Source: Limnohabitans sp.
Lineage (GTDB): Bacteria > Pseudomonadota > Gammaproteobacteria > Burkholderiales > Burkholderiaceae_C
Length of the DNA: 64,000 bases
Assembly (NCBI RefSeq): GCF_023910625.1
Contig: NZ_JAAVVW010000003.1
Span: 1,488,001 to 1,552,000 of the forward strand
Direction of reading: 5' to 3'
Shown: positions 7,893 to 15,584 of the stretch, piece by piece
How the letters are laid out: each line of letters opens with the position of its first letter
How positions within the stretch are numbered: the first letter of the stretch is position 1
The notes under the pieces: generated by a model
What the model was told of the DNA's origin: nothing
Database searches by the model: none
The model's input: only the letters and a program-made list of their open reading frames with translations
Made by a program: the position numbers and the translations under genes

Positions 7893-8789
7893 ATGAAATC
7901 CACGTTCAACTACAAGCACCTGTACTACTTCTGGGTGGTGGCCAAGGAAGGTGGCATCACGCGGGCGGCCGTCAAGCTCGACATGGCGGTGCAAACCGTG
8001 AGCGCCCAAGTGCATGAATTGGAAAAGTCGCTCGGTTATGCCTTGCTCAAGCCTGCTGGGCGTGGGCTGGTCTTGACCGATGCAGGCCTGGCCGCCATGC
8101 AACAGGCCGATCAGATTTTTCAGCTCGGTGAAGATCTGCCCGCGAAAGTGCGCGACGCCGTCAGCTCTCCGACGGTGCGCCTTGCTGCAGGCATCTCGGA
8201 TGGTTTGCCCAAGCTGGTGGTGCGCCAGCTGATGCAACCGGTGATGGGCGAGCCGCACCTGCGCTTGTTGTGCCACGAGGGCGAATTCGACGATTTGTTG
8301 GGCGACCTCGCGCTGCACCGCTTGGACGTGGTGTTGTCGGACCGCCCTGCCCCCACCAACGTCAACCTCAAGCTGTACAACCATGCTTTGGGCTCATCGG
8401 CCGTGTCCTGGTACGGCAGTGCATCGCTGGTGAAGGTCGCGCGCAAAACATTTCCCGCCAGTCTGGCCGAAGTGCCTGTGCTGTTGCCCACCGAACACAC
8501 AGCGGTTCGTACACGCTTGGACCACTGGTTTGAGCACCACGACATTCGCCCGCGCATCGTCGGCGAATTCGAGGACAGCGCCTTGCTCAAGACCTTTGGT
8601 GAAAGCGGCATGGGGGTGTTCCCGGCCGCGGAATGCATGCATGACGAGTTGTTGGCGCATTACTCGGTGCAAAAACTTGGGGCCTGCGAAGGCGTGAAGG
8701 AACACTTTTTTGCCATTGGCACCGAAAAGAAGGTGCAACACCCGCTGGTGCAACGTTTGCTGTTGGCCAGTGCCCTCAATCCCAACTGA
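7893..8789 (+). CDS. LysR family regulator, NhaR-like
   Basis: 298 residues. The N-terminal helix-turn-helix begins FNYKHLYYFWVVAKEGGITRA and continues with VQTVSAQVHELEKSLGYALL, the form seen in NhaR, the activator of Na+/H+ antiporter genes (most LysR proteins have LRQLRYFV-type openings). The substrate-binding domain follows (VRLAAGISDGLPKLVVRQL). The adjacent convergent gene encodes a TerC/Alx ion-handling membrane protein rather than NhaA, so the name nhaR is not assigned. Role: cytoplasmic transcription factor answering ionic or pH stress, inferred from the subfamily. Confidence 0.8.
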   Translation: MKSTFNYKHLYYFWVVAKEGGITRAAVKLDMAVQTVSAQVHELEKSLGYALLKPAGRGLVLTDAGLAAMQQADQIFQLGEDLPAKVRDAVSSPTVRLAAGISDGLPKLVVRQLMQPVMGEPHLRLLCHEGEFDDLLGDLALHRLDVVLSDRPAPTNVNLKLYNHALGSSAVSWYGSASLVKVARKTFPASLAEVPVLLPTEHTAVRTRLDHWFEHHDIRPRIVGEFEDSALLKTFGESGMGVFPAAECMHDELLAHYSVQKLGACEGVKEHFFAIGTEKKVQHPLVQRLLLASALNPN

Positions 8790-8808
8790 AGACCTGATCT
8801 GACGCTGT

Positions 8809-8839
8809 GGACATCCCCGGATGAGCACCGGGGATGTCC
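8809..8839. terminator. Strong hairpin between convergent LysR and terC genes
   Basis: GGACATCCCCGG, a 7-base loop and CCGGGGATGTCC form a 12-bp perfect stem between the two stop codons. It is symmetrical and can serve both strands, although neither side is followed by a clear T run. Confidence 0.65.
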
Positions 8840-8847
8840 GTTGGGCT

Positions 8848-9810
8848 TCAAGAATTAGATGAAGAAGAGGAAGAAGAACGAACGCTCAGCACCATGGTGA
8901 TGGCCAAAATTGCGACCACAACGCCCAGCGATATGCCCACAGGGATTTTGAAGACATCGATCAAGCACATCTTGGTGCCAATAAAGACCAGGATGACCGC
9001 CAAACCGTAGTTGAGCAGGTGGAACTTGCTGGCCACGGCCGCCAAAAGGAAGTACATGGCGCGCAAACCCAAAATGGCGAACACGTTGCTGGTCAGTACG
9101 ATGAAGGGGTCGGTCGTGATGGCGAAGATGGCGGGGATGGAGTCCACCGCAAAGATCACATCGGTCAGGGCAATCAGGCAAATCACCATGAACAAAGGGG
9201 TGGCGATTTTTTGGCCGTTTTCGATGGTCCAGAATTTTTCACCGTCATAGTTCTTGCTGACGGGCAAAAATTTACGCAACAGCTTCAAGGCGGGGTTATC
9301 GTCCAGAGATGGCTCCTGGCCTGCCGCCCACCACATCTTGACACCTGTCAGGATCAGGAAGGCACCGAACACGTACAGGATCCAGTGGAACTGCTGGAGT
9401 AACCAACCGCCCACCAAGATCATGATGGTGCGCAGCACGATGGCCCCGATGATGCCGATCATCAGCACGCGCTTTTGAAAGTGTGAAGGCACCGCGAAAT
9501 ACGTGAAGATCATCAGGAAGACAAAAATATTGTCCACCGCCAGCGATTTCTCAATCAGGTAACCGGTCAGGAATTCCAGCGACTTGGTGTTGGCCAACTC
9601 AGCTGAACCCGTGGTGTCCTTGATGGCCCACCAAAATAGGCCGTTGAACAAAAAGCTCAGGGCGACCCAGATCAGCGACCAGTTGAGCGCTTCTTTGACA
9701 CCGATGTCGTGTGCGCCTTGCTTTTTCAGCACCACAAAATCCACAAAGAGCGACGCCACCACGATGGCCACAAACGTCACCCATAGCCACAAGGGAGCCA
9801 CGGTTTCCAT
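8848..9810 (-). CDS. TerC/Alx family integral membrane protein
   Basis: 320 residues from the ATG at 9810, which has AAAGG five bases upstream; a GTG two codons earlier is less likely. About eight to nine membrane segments. The TerC signature is seen in SLAVDNIFVFLMIFTYF and LTDVIFAVDSIPAIFAI, the two acidic membrane repeats proposed to coordinate metal ions. The length and the long cytoplasmic loop (GQEPSLDDNPALKLLRKFLP) fit Alx/TerC proteins implicated in manganese export and tellurite resistance. The C-terminus ends in a run of serines (RSSSSSSSNS), which is unusual. A small hairpin GCCTG-CGCC-CAGGC lies at 9838-9851 in the leader; no manganese riboswitch could be convincingly drawn. Confidence 0.88.
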   Translation of the reverse strand: METVAPLWLWVTFVAIVVASLFVDFVVLKKQGAHDIGVKEALNWSLIWVALSFLFNGLFWWAIKDTTGSAELANTKSLEFLTGYLIEKSLAVDNIFVFLMIFTYFAVPSHFQKRVLMIGIIGAIVLRTIMILVGGWLLQQFHWILYVFGAFLILTGVKMWWAAGQEPSLDDNPALKLLRKFLPVSKNYDGEKFWTIENGQKIATPLFMVICLIALTDVIFAVDSIPAIFAITTDPFIVLTSNVFAILGLRAMYFLLAAVASKFHLLNYGLAVILVFIGTKMCLIDVFKIPVGISLGVVVAILAITMVLSVRSSSSSSSNS

Positions 9811-10032
9811 AAACACCTTTCAGTTTTTTCATGACTCGCCTGCGCCCAGGCAAACAAGTCATTGTGTCTTGCAAGGGCTGGAGTCTAGGCCAGAAACTGA
9901 AATTAATGTCTGAATAAAGCGGTTTTTAAGTTCGTAAAAAAAGGAATGTTGAACGGTTCTTTTAACGAATGAAGGACTTCATGGAATGAGCAAGACTTGC
10001 GGGCACCCCATTGACGCCCAAGCCCGCCCCAT

Positions 10033-11235
10033 TCAAACGCGCTCGATGATCAGCGCAATGCCCTGCCCCACACCAATGCACATGGTGCACAGCGCGTAGC
10101 GGCCAGCGGTTTGTTGCAGGCGGTTGATGGCCGTGGTGGCCAAGCGGGCGCCCGATGCACCCAGCGGGTGACCCAAGGCAATCGCACCGCCCCAGGCGTT
10201 CACGCGGGCGTCGTCGTCTTTCAGGCCCAACATGCGCATAACCGCCAAGCCTTGTGCGGCGAAGGCTTCGTTCAACTCGATCACGTCCATGTGGTCAATC
10301 GTCAAGCTGGTCTGCGCCAACACTTTGAGGGTCGCAGGCGCCGGGCCAATGCCCATCACGCGAGGCGCGACACCGGCCGTGGCCATGCCCACGACGCGGG
10401 CCTTGGGCGTCAAACCATTTTTGGCAGCGGTGGCTTCATCGGCCAGCAGCAAGGCACAAGCGCCATCGTTCACACCCGAAGCGTTGCCTGCGGTCACGGT
10501 GCCGTCGGGGCGCACCACGCCTTTGAGCTTGGCCAGCGATTCGAGGCTGGTTTCGCGAGGGTGCTCGTCGGTGTCCACCATGATCGGATCGCCCTTTTTC
10601 TGCGGGATGCTCACGCCCACAATTTCTCGCGCCAGGTGACCCGCTTTGATGGCGGCCACGGCGCGCATCTGGCTGTTGTAGGCCATCAGGTCTTGCGCCT
10701 CGCGCTCGATCTTGTAGTCGGTGGCCACGTTTTCAGCGGTCTCGGGCATCGAATCCACGCCGTACTGGGCTTTCATCAACTTGTTGATGAAGCGCCAGCC
10801 AATGGTGGTGTCATACACCGCGTTGTTGCGGCTGAAGGCGGTGTCGGCCTTGGGCATCACGAACGGGGCGCGGCTCATGCTTTCCACGCCACCCGCAATC
10901 ATCAAACCCGCTTCACCCGCCTTGATGGCGCGGGCGGCGGTGCCGATGGCATCCAGGCCCGAGCCGCACAGGCGGTTGAGGGTAGCCCCCGGCACGTCAA
11001 TGGGCAAACCGGCCAGCAAACTGGCCATGTGGGCCACGTTGCGGTTGTCTTCACCAGCCTGGTTGGCACAACCGTACAGCACGTCGGTCACAGAGGCCCA
11101 GTCGACATTGGGGTTGCGGGCCATCAGCGCGCGCAGGGGCACAGCGCCCAGGTCGTCGGTGCGGACACTGCTCAGGGCGCCGCCGTAACGGCCAAACGGG
11201 GTACGGATCGCGTCGCAAATGTAGGCTTGGTTCAT
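10033..11235 (-). CDS. pcaF: Acetyl-CoA acyltransferase, 3-oxoadipyl-CoA thiolase type
   Basis: 400 residues from the ATG at 11235. It is a thiolase with the nucleophilic Cys in LNRLCGSGLDAIG (near residue 90), the HP dyad in GGAIALGHPLGASGARL and the C-terminal Cys in LCTMCIGVGQG. The N-terminus AYICDAIRTPFGRYGGALSSVRTDDLGA is characteristic of 3-oxoadipyl-CoA thiolases, which cleave beta-ketoadipyl-CoA to succinyl-CoA and acetyl-CoA at the end of aromatic degradation. No other pca gene is adjacent, so a broader acetyl-CoA acetyltransferase role remains possible. It is cytoplasmic and appears to be transcribed alone. Confidence 0.83.
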   Translation of the reverse strand: MNQAYICDAIRTPFGRYGGALSSVRTDDLGAVPLRALMARNPNVDWASVTDVLYGCANQAGEDNRNVAHMASLLAGLPIDVPGATLNRLCGSGLDAIGTAARAIKAGEAGLMIAGGVESMSRAPFVMPKADTAFSRNNAVYDTTIGWRFINKLMKAQYGVDSMPETAENVATDYKIEREAQDLMAYNSQMRAVAAIKAGHLAREIVGVSIPQKKGDPIMVDTDEHPRETSLESLAKLKGVVRPDGTVTAGNASGVNDGACALLLADEATAAKNGLTPKARVVGMATAGVAPRVMGIGPAPATLKVLAQTSLTIDHMDVIELNEAFAAQGLAVMRMLGLKDDDARVNAWGGAIALGHPLGASGARLATTAINRLQQTAGRYALCTMCIGVGQGIALIIERV

Positions 11236-11652
11236 GTGACTGTTCTCTTGAGGGTGAAGTGCATGCATTAGATTGCACGTACAGTGGGTGTTTTAAGGCA
11301 TTTTAGAGGCGGCTAGTGGGCTTGCGTGTGCTGTTGACGACGGCACACGCAAGAGATGTCAGTGCAGGTCCGCAAGGCGGGATGGCGGCGCTGGCCGAGC
11401 TCAGAGGCGTTTCGCTTTGCCACATCGCCCAACCCGCGCCGCCGCCCCACCTTGCTCAGGCAGTGGTAATGAGTACCCTGTTGCGTTTTGAACTCTCTGT
11501 GAACCCACCCACGTAAGAGGTCGGGGTCCGCGGCCGGGGCGATGTGGCAAAGCGAAGCGCCTCTGAGTCCCGGCCCCGGACCCCGAGCTCTCGCTCCCCT
11601 GATAGCGAATACAGAAATCAAGCCAGCACACACCTCAGAGACAATCCACCCC
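11236..11652. other. 417-base intergenic region carrying an inverted-repeat element
   Basis: Between the divergent thiolase and DUF1841 genes. Reading frames crossing it are low-complexity and have no recognisable domain. The notable content is the pair of 31-base inverted arms at 11400-11430 and 11537-11567 and a second GC-rich inverted pair at 11521-11540 and 11569-11586. Confidence 0.6.
11400..11567. repeat. 31-bp near-perfect inverted repeats around a 106-base centre
   Basis: The left arm 11400-11430 and the right arm 11537-11567 are reverse complements with a single mismatch (base 11 of the left arm). The centre is 106 bases and encodes nothing recognisable. A further GC-rich inverted pair (11521-11540 with 11569-11586) overlaps the right side. 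The layout resembles a miniature inverted-repeat element. No clear target-site duplication was found beside the arms. Confidence 0.7.
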
Positions 11653-12090
11653 ATGCTGATCCAACCTTCACAAGCCGATGTCCGGCGCTTTTTTTGCGGC
11701 GTCTACGCCAAAGCCCGCACAGCGGTCGCGCTAGAACCCATGGAAATGCTCGTCAGCCAATGGATCAACGAACACCCCGAATACCACGCCGAACTGGCAG
11801 ATGTCGATGCCGCGCTGGCGCAAATGCACCAGGTGGACCCGAATCGCGAGAACCTGTTCTTGCACCTGTCGATGCACCTGTCCATCAGCGAGCAATGCAG
11901 CATCGATCAACCCCAGGGCATCCGCCAGGCCGTGGAACTGCTGACCCACCGGCTTAACTCACTGCATGACGCGCACCACCAGGCTATGGAATGCCTGGGC
12001 AGCATGGTGCACGAAAGCCAGCGCTCGGGCCGCATGCCAGATGGCCAGGCTTACATTGCCTGCGTGCAACGCCACGCCACCCGAGATTGA
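11653..12090 (+). CDS. DUF1841 family protein
   Basis: 145 residues from the ATG at 11653. Longer forms starting upstream would translate through the repeat element, so this start is preferred. Conserved blocks of the family are visible: VRRFFCGVYAKAR, WINEHPEYHAELAD, FLHLSMHLSISEQCSIDQP and HDAHHQAMECLGSMVHESQRSG. The His-rich helices suggest a metal site, but the function of this betaproteobacterial family is not known to me. It has no signal peptide or membrane segment. Downstream lies a bidirectional terminator shared with the cytochrome c4 gene. Confidence 0.85.
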   Translation: MLIQPSQADVRRFFCGVYAKARTAVALEPMEMLVSQWINEHPEYHAELADVDAALAQMHQVDPNRENLFLHLSMHLSISEQCSIDQPQGIRQAVELLTHRLNSLHDAHHQAMECLGSMVHESQRSGRMPDGQAYIACVQRHATRD

Positions 12091-12114
12091 TCCGACTCGA
12101 AGTGCACAGACCAC

Positions 12115-12136
12115 AAAAAACCCGCCGAAGCGGGTT
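12115..12136 (-). terminator. Rho-independent terminator after cytochrome c4
   Basis: AACCCGC-CGAA-GCGGGTT stem-loop (12119-12136). On the minus strand it is followed by TTTTTT, the classic form. On the plus strand it is followed by CTTTG and may also stop transcription from the DUF1841 gene. Confidence 0.85.
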
Positions 12137-12159
12137 CTTTGTCGAAAAAATTCAGGGCT

Positions 12160-12819
12160 TCAACGCAGGCGAGGCTGTGGGATGACCTTCATCTCGCCGT
12201 CGAGTGACGCGATGTAGGCTGACATGGCCTTCAGCTCGGCGTTGGTGAACTGCTTGGCAATGCCGCCCATGACAACATTGTTGCGGCCCCAGGTGTTCTG
12301 GTTTTCAACTTTGTAGGACTTCAAAGCCACAAACAGATAGTCTTTGTGCTGACCCGCAATTTTGGGGTAGCTTGGATCAAGGGGCTTGGAAAAATTATCA
12401 CCATGGCAGGAAATGCAAGCGCCTTTTTGCAACAAGGCGGCCACTTTGGCATCAGGCACCTTGGGCGTTTTGGTTACAGCTTGAATCTTGCCGTGTTGCT
12501 CGTAGTAAGCACCCAAATCCGCCATGTCTTGCTCGCTCAGGCTGTCGGCAATGCCACGCATGGTGGGGTGCTTGCGTTCACCCTTCTTGTAGGCATTGAG
12601 CGAGGCCACGATGTACTTGGCGTTCTGGCCGGAGATCATCGGCACGCGATAGACCTCGGGGAAACTCGACTGGTAGCCCTGGATGCTGTGGCAGCCGATG
12701 CACATGGCGATTTTTTGTTCGGCCGCTTTGGCGTCGCCCTTGATCTCTTGGGCATGGGCAGAAACAGCGGTCACAGAGGCGACAGCCAGGGCAAACATCG
12801 AATTCAAGAGCTTGTTCAT
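12160..12819 (-). CDS. Cytochrome c4, di-heme periplasmic cytochrome
   Basis: 219 residues from the ATG at 12819. A signal peptide (LLNSMFALAVASVTAVSAHA) is followed by two homologous class I c domains. Heme sites are C40IGCH44 and C135ISCH139, with axial Met candidates in PTMRGIADSL and VVMGGIAKQF. Cytochrome c4 carries electrons from the bc1 complex to cb-type terminal oxidases in the periplasm. It is divergent from the moxR gene with about 105 bases between starts and ends at a strong terminator. Confidence 0.93.
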   Translation of the reverse strand: MNKLLNSMFALAVASVTAVSAHAQEIKGDAKAAEQKIAMCIGCHSIQGYQSSFPEVYRVPMISGQNAKYIVASLNAYKKGERKHPTMRGIADSLSEQDMADLGAYYEQHGKIQAVTKTPKVPDAKVAALLQKGACISCHGDNFSKPLDPSYPKIAGQHKDYLFVALKSYKVENQNTWGRNNVVMGGIAKQFTNAELKAMSAYIASLDGEMKVIPQPRLR

Positions 12820-12925
12820 TTTGCTTACACAATCCAAGTGATTGATAAAAATCAAGTGCAGATTATATCGGGCTGCCCCTCATAATCCTGACAAGCCCCT
12901 GAGCCTTTTGCGAGAAGCTGTAACC

Positions 12926-13768
12926 ATGAAATTCCAAGGTACCGAAAACTACGTCGCCACCCCCGACCTGATGCTGGCCGTGAACGCCGCCATTACCCTC
13001 ACACGCCCCCTTTTGGTCAAAGGCGAGCCCGGCACCGGCAAAACCATGTTGGCCGAAGAAGTGGCCGAGGCTTTGGGCCTGCCCCTGCTGCAGTGGCACA
13101 TCAAGTCGACCACAAAAGCGCAGCAAGGCCTTTACGAATACGACGCCGTGAGCCGTCTGCGTGACAGCCAACTGGGTGACGAGAAGGTCAAAGACATTGA
13201 GAACTACATCATCAAAGGTGTGCTCTGGCAGGCTTTCACGTCTGAGACGCCTGTGGCCATCCTGATCGACGAGATCGACAAGGCGGACATCGAGTTCCCG
13301 AACGACCTGCTGCGCGAGATCGACCGCATGGAGTTCTATTGCTACGAAACGCGCCAGCTGATCAAGGCCAAAACCCGTCCGCTGGTGTTCATCACCTCGA
13401 ACAACGAAAAAGAACTGCCCGACGCCTTCCTGCGCCGCTGCTTTTTTCACTACATCAAGTTCCCTGAAGCCGACACGATGCGGCAAATCGTGGATGTGCA
13501 CTTCCCCACGCTCAAAAAAGACCTGCTGGCCCTGGCCCTCAAGACTTTTTACGACGTGCGCGGCCTGCCGGGCCTGAAGAAAAAGCCTTCGACCAGCGAA
13601 TTGCTCGACTGGCTCAAACTGCTGGTCGCAGAAGATATTCCGCTCGAAGCCCTACAAAGCGCTGACCAAAAAGTGTCGGTGCCACCGTTGGTGGGTGCCT
13701 TGCTCAAAAACGAACAGGACGTGACCTTGTTTGAAAAACTGGTCTTCATGAACCAGCGCAACCGCTGA
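12926..13768 (+). CDS. MoxR family AAA+ ATPase
   Basis: 280 residues from the ATG at 12926 (GAGAAG ten bases upstream). Walker A is GEPGTGKTMLAEEVAEAL, Walker B is AILIDEIDKADIEFPNDLL, and the sensor 1 (VFITSNNEKELPDAF) and arginine-finger (LRRCFFHYIKFP) regions follow. MoxR ATPases act as chaperones with a VWA-domain partner, which is encoded two genes downstream (14400). The protein is cytoplasmic. It starts a packed plus-strand run reaching to tamB. The order moxR, acetyltransferase, coxE-like is notable because an unrelated gene separates the usual pair. Confidence 0.9.
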   Translation: MKFQGTENYVATPDLMLAVNAAITLTRPLLVKGEPGTGKTMLAEEVAEALGLPLLQWHIKSTTKAQQGLYEYDAVSRLRDSQLGDEKVKDIENYIIKGVLWQAFTSETPVAILIDEIDKADIEFPNDLLREIDRMEFYCYETRQLIKAKTRPLVFITSNNEKELPDAFLRRCFFHYIKFPEADTMRQIVDVHFPTLKKDLLALALKTFYDVRGLPGLKKKPSTSELLDWLKLLVAEDIPLEALQSADQKVSVPPLVGALLKNEQDVTLFEKLVFMNQRNR

Positions 13769-13772
13769 GCCC

Positions 13773-14384
13773 ATGCCCGCTTTCGCTGCACCCACCACGC
13801 TGAGCGGAACACATGTCCGGCTGGAGCCTCTGCACGCCAGCCATGCGGCCGATTTGCAAGAAGCGGTGCGCGATGGTGAACTTTGGCAGCTTTGGTACAC
13901 CGCCATCCCCTCGCCACAAGGCATGGCGGCCGAAATCACCCGCCGCCTGGACTTGCAGGCCAAGGGCAGCATGTGTCCATTCGCTGTGATCGACCCAGCG
14001 ACCAACCAAGCCGTTGGCATGACCACCTACATGAACATCGACGCGGCCAACCGCCGGGTTGAAATCGGCTCGACCTGGTACCGCCAAAGCGTGCAACGCA
14101 GCCCCCTCAACACCGAAGCCAAGCGCTTGTTGTTGGCCCATGCGTTTGAGCAACTGAATTGCATCGCGGTGGAGTTTCGAACGCATTTCTTCAACCAGCA
14201 AAGCCGTCGCGCCATCGAGCGCCTGGGCGCCAAGCTCGACGGCGTGCTGCGCAGCCACCAAATCAACCCCCATCCTTTGGGCGCTGGCGCACTGCGCGAC
14301 ACCTGCGTTTACAGCATCATTGCCAGTGAATGGCCCAATGTCAAAACACATTTGGACTACCAACTCGCACGTGTGCGGGCCTGA
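13773..14384 (+). CDS. GNAT acetyltransferase, RimJ/RimL-like
   Basis: 203 residues beginning 4 bases after the moxR stop. The fold reads LSGTHVRLEPLHASHAADL at the start, a middle VGMTTYMNIDAANRRVEIGSTW strand pair and NQQSRRAIERLGAKLDGVLR, the acetyl-CoA-binding and RimL C-terminal signature. Such enzymes acetylate protein N-termini or small amines; the substrate is not evident. Being wedged between a MoxR ATPase and its VWA partner, with overlapping or near-touching genes, it may modify a client of that chaperone pair. That is an inference from position only. Confidence 0.85.
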   Translation: MPAFAAPTTLSGTHVRLEPLHASHAADLQEAVRDGELWQLWYTAIPSPQGMAAEITRRLDLQAKGSMCPFAVIDPATNQAVGMTTYMNIDAANRRVEIGSTWYRQSVQRSPLNTEAKRLLLAHAFEQLNCIAVEFRTHFFNQQSRRAIERLGAKLDGVLRSHQINPHPLGAGALRDTCVYSIIASEWPNVKTHLDYQLARVRA

Positions 14385-14399
14385 GGACAGAAAGACGTC

Positions 14400-15584
14400 A
14401 TGCTGATCGATTTTTTCTACACCCTGCGTGCAGCCAAATTGCCGGTGTCGGTGCGCGAGTACCTGACGCTGCTCGAAGCCTTGCAGGCCAATGTGGTCGG
14501 CCCGGCGTCTGATGCCTGCAGCATCGACGATTTTTACCACTTGGCCCGCACCGTGATGGTCAAGGATGAGAAGCACTTCGACAAGTTCGACAAGGCTTTT
14601 GGCGCCTACTTCGAGGGCGTGGAGATGCTGACCGACTTCACCAAAGAAGTGCCGCTGGAATGGCTCGAAAAAATCCTGCAAAAGGAACTCACGCCCGAGC
14701 AAAAAGCCGCCATCGAGAAGATGGGCTGGGACGAGTTGATGGACACGCTCAAAAAGCGTCTAGAAGAACAAAAAGAGCGCCATGAAGGCGGCAACAAGTG
14801 GATCGGCACCGGAGGTACCTCGCCTTTTGGCAATGGCGGCCACAACCCGCAGGGCATCCGCATCGGTGGCAAGGGTGGCAACAAGAGCGCCGTCAAAGTG
14901 TGGGAGCAACGGGCCTACAAGGACTACGACGACCAACAAGAGCTGGGCACGCGCAACATCAAGGTGGCGCTGCGCCGCCTGCGCCGCTTTGCGCGCGAAG
15001 GCTCGGTGGAAGAGCTGGACTTGGATGGCACCATCCGCAAAACCGCAGCCAATGCGGGGTACCTGGACATTTTGATGCGCCCCGAGCGCCACAACAACGT
15101 GAAGGTGCTGCTGCTCATGGATGTGGGCGGCACCATGGACGATCACATCGCACGCGTTGAAGAAATGTTCTCGGCCGTCAAGGCCGAGTTCAAGCACCTG
15201 GATTTTTATTACTTCCACAATTGCGTCTATGACTTCATGTGGAAGAACAACAAGCGCCGCTATGCCGAAAAATTCCCGACCTGGGACATCCTGCGCAAGT
15301 ACAACAAGGACTACAAGCTGATCTTCATTGGCGACGCGACCATGAGCCCCTATGAGATTTTGCAAAAAGGCGGCAGCGTTGAATACAACAACGAAGAGGC
15401 CGGGGCCGAATGGCTGCAACGCCTGACGCACACCTTCCCCAAGTTCGCCTGGATCAACCCAGAGCCCCAAGGCGTGTGGCAATACCGCCAAAGCATTTCC
15501 ATCATCCAGCAGCTGATGAGCAACCGCATGTTCCCGCTGACCCTCAAAGGGCTGGAAGATGCGATGCGTTTGCTGAGCAAATGA
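14400..15584 (+). CDS. CoxE-like VWA domain protein, partner of MoxR
   Basis: 394 residues. The N-terminal half is the family's helical region (LIDFFYTLRAAKLPVSVREYL) with a Gly-rich linker (WIGTGGTSPFGNGGHNPQG). The C-terminal half is a von Willebrand A domain starting near residue 235 (VLLLMDVGGTMDDHI). Its metal site reads D-V-G-G-T where the canonical MIDAS is D-x-S-x-S, so metal binding may be altered or lost; this form recurs in the CoxE-like family as far as I recall. With MoxR it would form a chaperone acting on an unidentified enzyme. The TGA overlaps the start of tamA as ATGA. Confidence 0.87.
   Translation: MLIDFFYTLRAAKLPVSVREYLTLLEALQANVVGPASDACSIDDFYHLARTVMVKDEKHFDKFDKAFGAYFEGVEMLTDFTKEVPLEWLEKILQKELTPEQKAAIEKMGWDELMDTLKKRLEEQKERHEGGNKWIGTGGTSPFGNGGHNPQGIRIGGKGGNKSAVKVWEQRAYKDYDDQQELGTRNIKVALRRLRRFAREGSVEELDLDGTIRKTAANAGYLDILMRPERHNNVKVLLLMDVGGTMDDHIARVEEMFSAVKAEFKHLDFYYFHNCVYDFMWKNNKRRYAEKFPTWDILRKYNKDYKLIFIGDATMSPYEILQKGGSVEYNNEEAGAEWLQRLTHTFPKFAWINPEPQGVWQYRQSISIIQQLMSNRMFPLTLKGLEDAMRLLSK

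Noticed and set aside
9817..9990. Manganese (yybP-ykoY) riboswitch before the TerC gene
   Set aside because: The gene family often has one, but I could draw only a 5-bp hairpin (9838-9851) and not the conserved loops.
11313..11654. 113-codon minus-strand frame across the inverted repeat
   Set aside because: It lies entirely over the repeat arms and GC-rich pair, has low-complexity Arg/Gly sequence and no family resemblance.
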